Assembly: GCA_003141955.1 (NCBI GenBank)
Contig: PLOC01000123.1
Span: 1-35,498, forward strand
DNA length: 35,498 bases
Source: Chloroflexota bacterium
GTDB taxonomy: Bacteria; Chloroflexota; Limnocylindria; Limnocylindrales; CSP1-4
Direction: 5' to 3'
Shown here: positions 34,226-35,498 of the stretch, one piece after another
Layout of the letters: each line of letters opens with the position of its first letter
Position numbering within the stretch: position 1 is the stretch's first letter
The notes under the pieces: model-generated
The model's input: the letters and a program-made list of their open reading frames with translations, nothing else
Database searches by the model: none
What the model was told of the DNA's origin: nothing
Position numbers and translations under genes: made by a program

Positions 34226-35358
34226 GCACCGACCGGCGGCCGACGGCCGATCCCTTCGCCTCGCCGGCGGGTGTGCCGGCGGCCAGGGCGGGGGAGCCCA
34301 CCGCCGCGCCCGACCCCGCGAACCTCGTGTGCCCGGCGCCGATCCCCGAGCGAGCGCGCGTCCTGCTGGGCCACGGCTCCGGCGGCCAGCTCTCGGCGGC
34401 GCTGATGCGCGAGGTCATCGGGCCGGCGCTGGCGGCGGCGGCGCCGGGCGGTCCGCTCAACGACGCCGCAGTGGTGGAAGTCGCCGGCCAGCGGCTGGCC
34501 TTCACGACCGATTCCTTCGTGGTCAGCCCGCTCGAGTTCCCCGGTGGCGATATCGGTGAGCTTGCCGTGAACGGCACCGTCAACGACCTGGCGATGATGG
34601 GCGCCCAGCCGGTCGCGCTCTCGCTGGCCTACGTCATCGAGGAAGGCCTGCCGATCGAGGACCTGCGTCGCGTGACCGAATCGGTCGCCCGGGCAGCCGG
34701 CCGGGCAGGCGTCCGGATCGTAACCGGCGACACGAAGGTGGTCGGTCGGGGAGCGGCGGACGGTCTGTTCGTCAACACCGCCGGCATCGGGCTGGTCGCG
34801 GACGGAGTTTCCGTGGGCGCCGATCGAGCGGAAGCCGGCGACGCTGTGATCCTGTCCGGGCCGATCGGCCTCCACGGCATCGCCATCATGAGCGTCCGCG
34901 AGGGCCTGGACTTCGAGGTCGAGATTGCCTCCGATACCCAGCCGCTCAACGGCCTGGTCGCCGCGATCGTCGCCGCGTGCCCCGACGTGCACGTTCTGCG
35001 CGACCCGACGCGGGGCGGCCTGGCATCGGCGCTGAACGAGATCGCCGCCGCCTCCGGCGCCGGCATCGAGTTGGCCGAGGAGACGATCCCGATCCCCGGC
35101 CCCGTGCGCGCCGCGTGCGAGATGCTCGGCCTGGACCCCCTCCACGTCGCCAACGAGGGCAAGCTCGTGGCGATCGTGCCCGCCGCCTCAGCCGGGGCGG
35201 TGCTGGCGGCCATGCGCGCCGTCCCCACGGGAGCGGACGCCGTCGAGATCGGCCGCGTGGTCGGCGATCACCCGGCCATGGTCACGATGCGCACCATCGT
35301 CGGCTCGCAGCGCATCGTAGACATGCTTGTCGGGGAGCAGCTGCCTCGCATCTGCTAG
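34222..35358 (+). CDS. hypE: hydrogenase maturation protein HypE
   Basis: Dehydrates the HypF-made thiocarbamate on its C-terminal cysteine to thiocyanate and delivers cyanide to HypD. The PurM-like fold of 378 residues has [39 protein letters not shown] and [31 protein letters not shown] follows, then [16 protein letters not shown] in the second half. The chain ends PRIC, so the essential C-terminal Cys (residue 378) is present. A roughly 40-residue N-terminal Ala/Pro-rich extension precedes the conserved part. It is the last gene visible in the hypAFCDE cluster. Confidence 0.97.
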
Positions 35359-35498
35359 GCGGACCTGGGTTGTTCGTGGCTGCCGGCCGGACGGGTAGGT
35401 CACCGAGCCATTCAGGAGGCTTCGCCCCGGTGAGTACGCCCTGATCCTCATAGGGCGGATACGTACCACTCAGGCAACTAGTGTTGCCTTGCGGAAGT
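35359..35498. other. trailing region with two small hairpins
   Basis: No gene is visible in the final 140 bases. CGCCCT (35437-35442) pairs with AGGGCG (35452-35457) around a 9-base loop, and AGGCAAC (35472-35478) pairs with GTTGCCT (35483-35489) around TAGT. The sequence around them is less GC-rich than its surroundings. It could be a terminator of the hyp cluster or the regulatory region of the next gene, which lies outside the window. Confidence 0.4.

Overview
This is a GC-rich bacterial window with no mobile elements and tightly packed genes: many ATGA stop/start overlaps, and a mix of Shine-Dalgarno starts and starts that look leaderless. The content suggests an anaerobic or facultative heterotroph that oxidises amino acids, oxoacids and acyl-CoAs, passes electrons to ferredoxin and flavoprotein carriers, and makes at least one [NiFe] hydrogenase. 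A Chloroflexota-like or actinobacterial-like origin is my guess from GC content, the LppX/LprG-like lipoprotein and the DosS/DosR-like two-component pair. The sequence alone does not prove it.

Layout. 1-2.4 kb: a small two-helix membrane protein and, divergently, a membrane GAF-GGDEF diguanylate cyclase. 2.6-6.3 kb (minus): etfB-etfA-acyl-CoA dehydrogenase. 6.5-8.4 kb: a HAD-IIA phosphatase convergent with a lipoprotein. 8.7-13.7 kb (plus): aldehyde dehydrogenase, class III aminotransferase and a two-subunit family I CoA-transferase. 13.7-18.6 kb: a universal stress protein, a hotdog thioesterase, a DosS/DosR-like kinase and regulator, and a 4-hydroxybutyrate/acetate CoA-transferase-like enzyme. 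18.8-20.2 kb (minus): a polytopic GT-C glycosyltransferase-like protein whose 5' end may be frameshifted.

20.7-25.2 kb (plus) is the most unusual part. A NifJ-type pyruvate:ferredoxin oxidoreductase is split into two genes. The alpha/gamma gene carries an N-terminal receiver-like domain in the same reading frame. A small protein made only of two CBS domains is encoded between the two oxidoreductase genes and overlaps the first by ATGA. This looks like an oxidoreductase with built-in signal-input and nucleotide-sensing parts.

25.3-28.2 kb (minus): a second, four-subunit 2-oxoacid:ferredoxin oxidoreductase operon (delta-alpha-beta-gamma), convergent with the first across a perfect 13-bp-stem terminator. 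28.5-29.8 kb: an AmrS-type radical SAM protein. 30.0-35.4 kb: hypA-hypF-hypC-hypD-hypE, almost all translationally coupled. hypB and the hydrogenase structural genes are not in the window.

How the parts fit (inference): the aminotransferase, aldehyde dehydrogenase, CoA-transferases, thioesterase and acyl-CoA dehydrogenase/ETF would turn amino acids and short acids into acyl-CoAs. The two oxoacid oxidoreductases would supply reduced ferredoxin. A hydrogenase matured by the Hyp proteins could dispose of or take up electrons. The DosS/DosR-like pair would be a natural gas or redox sensor for such a lifestyle.
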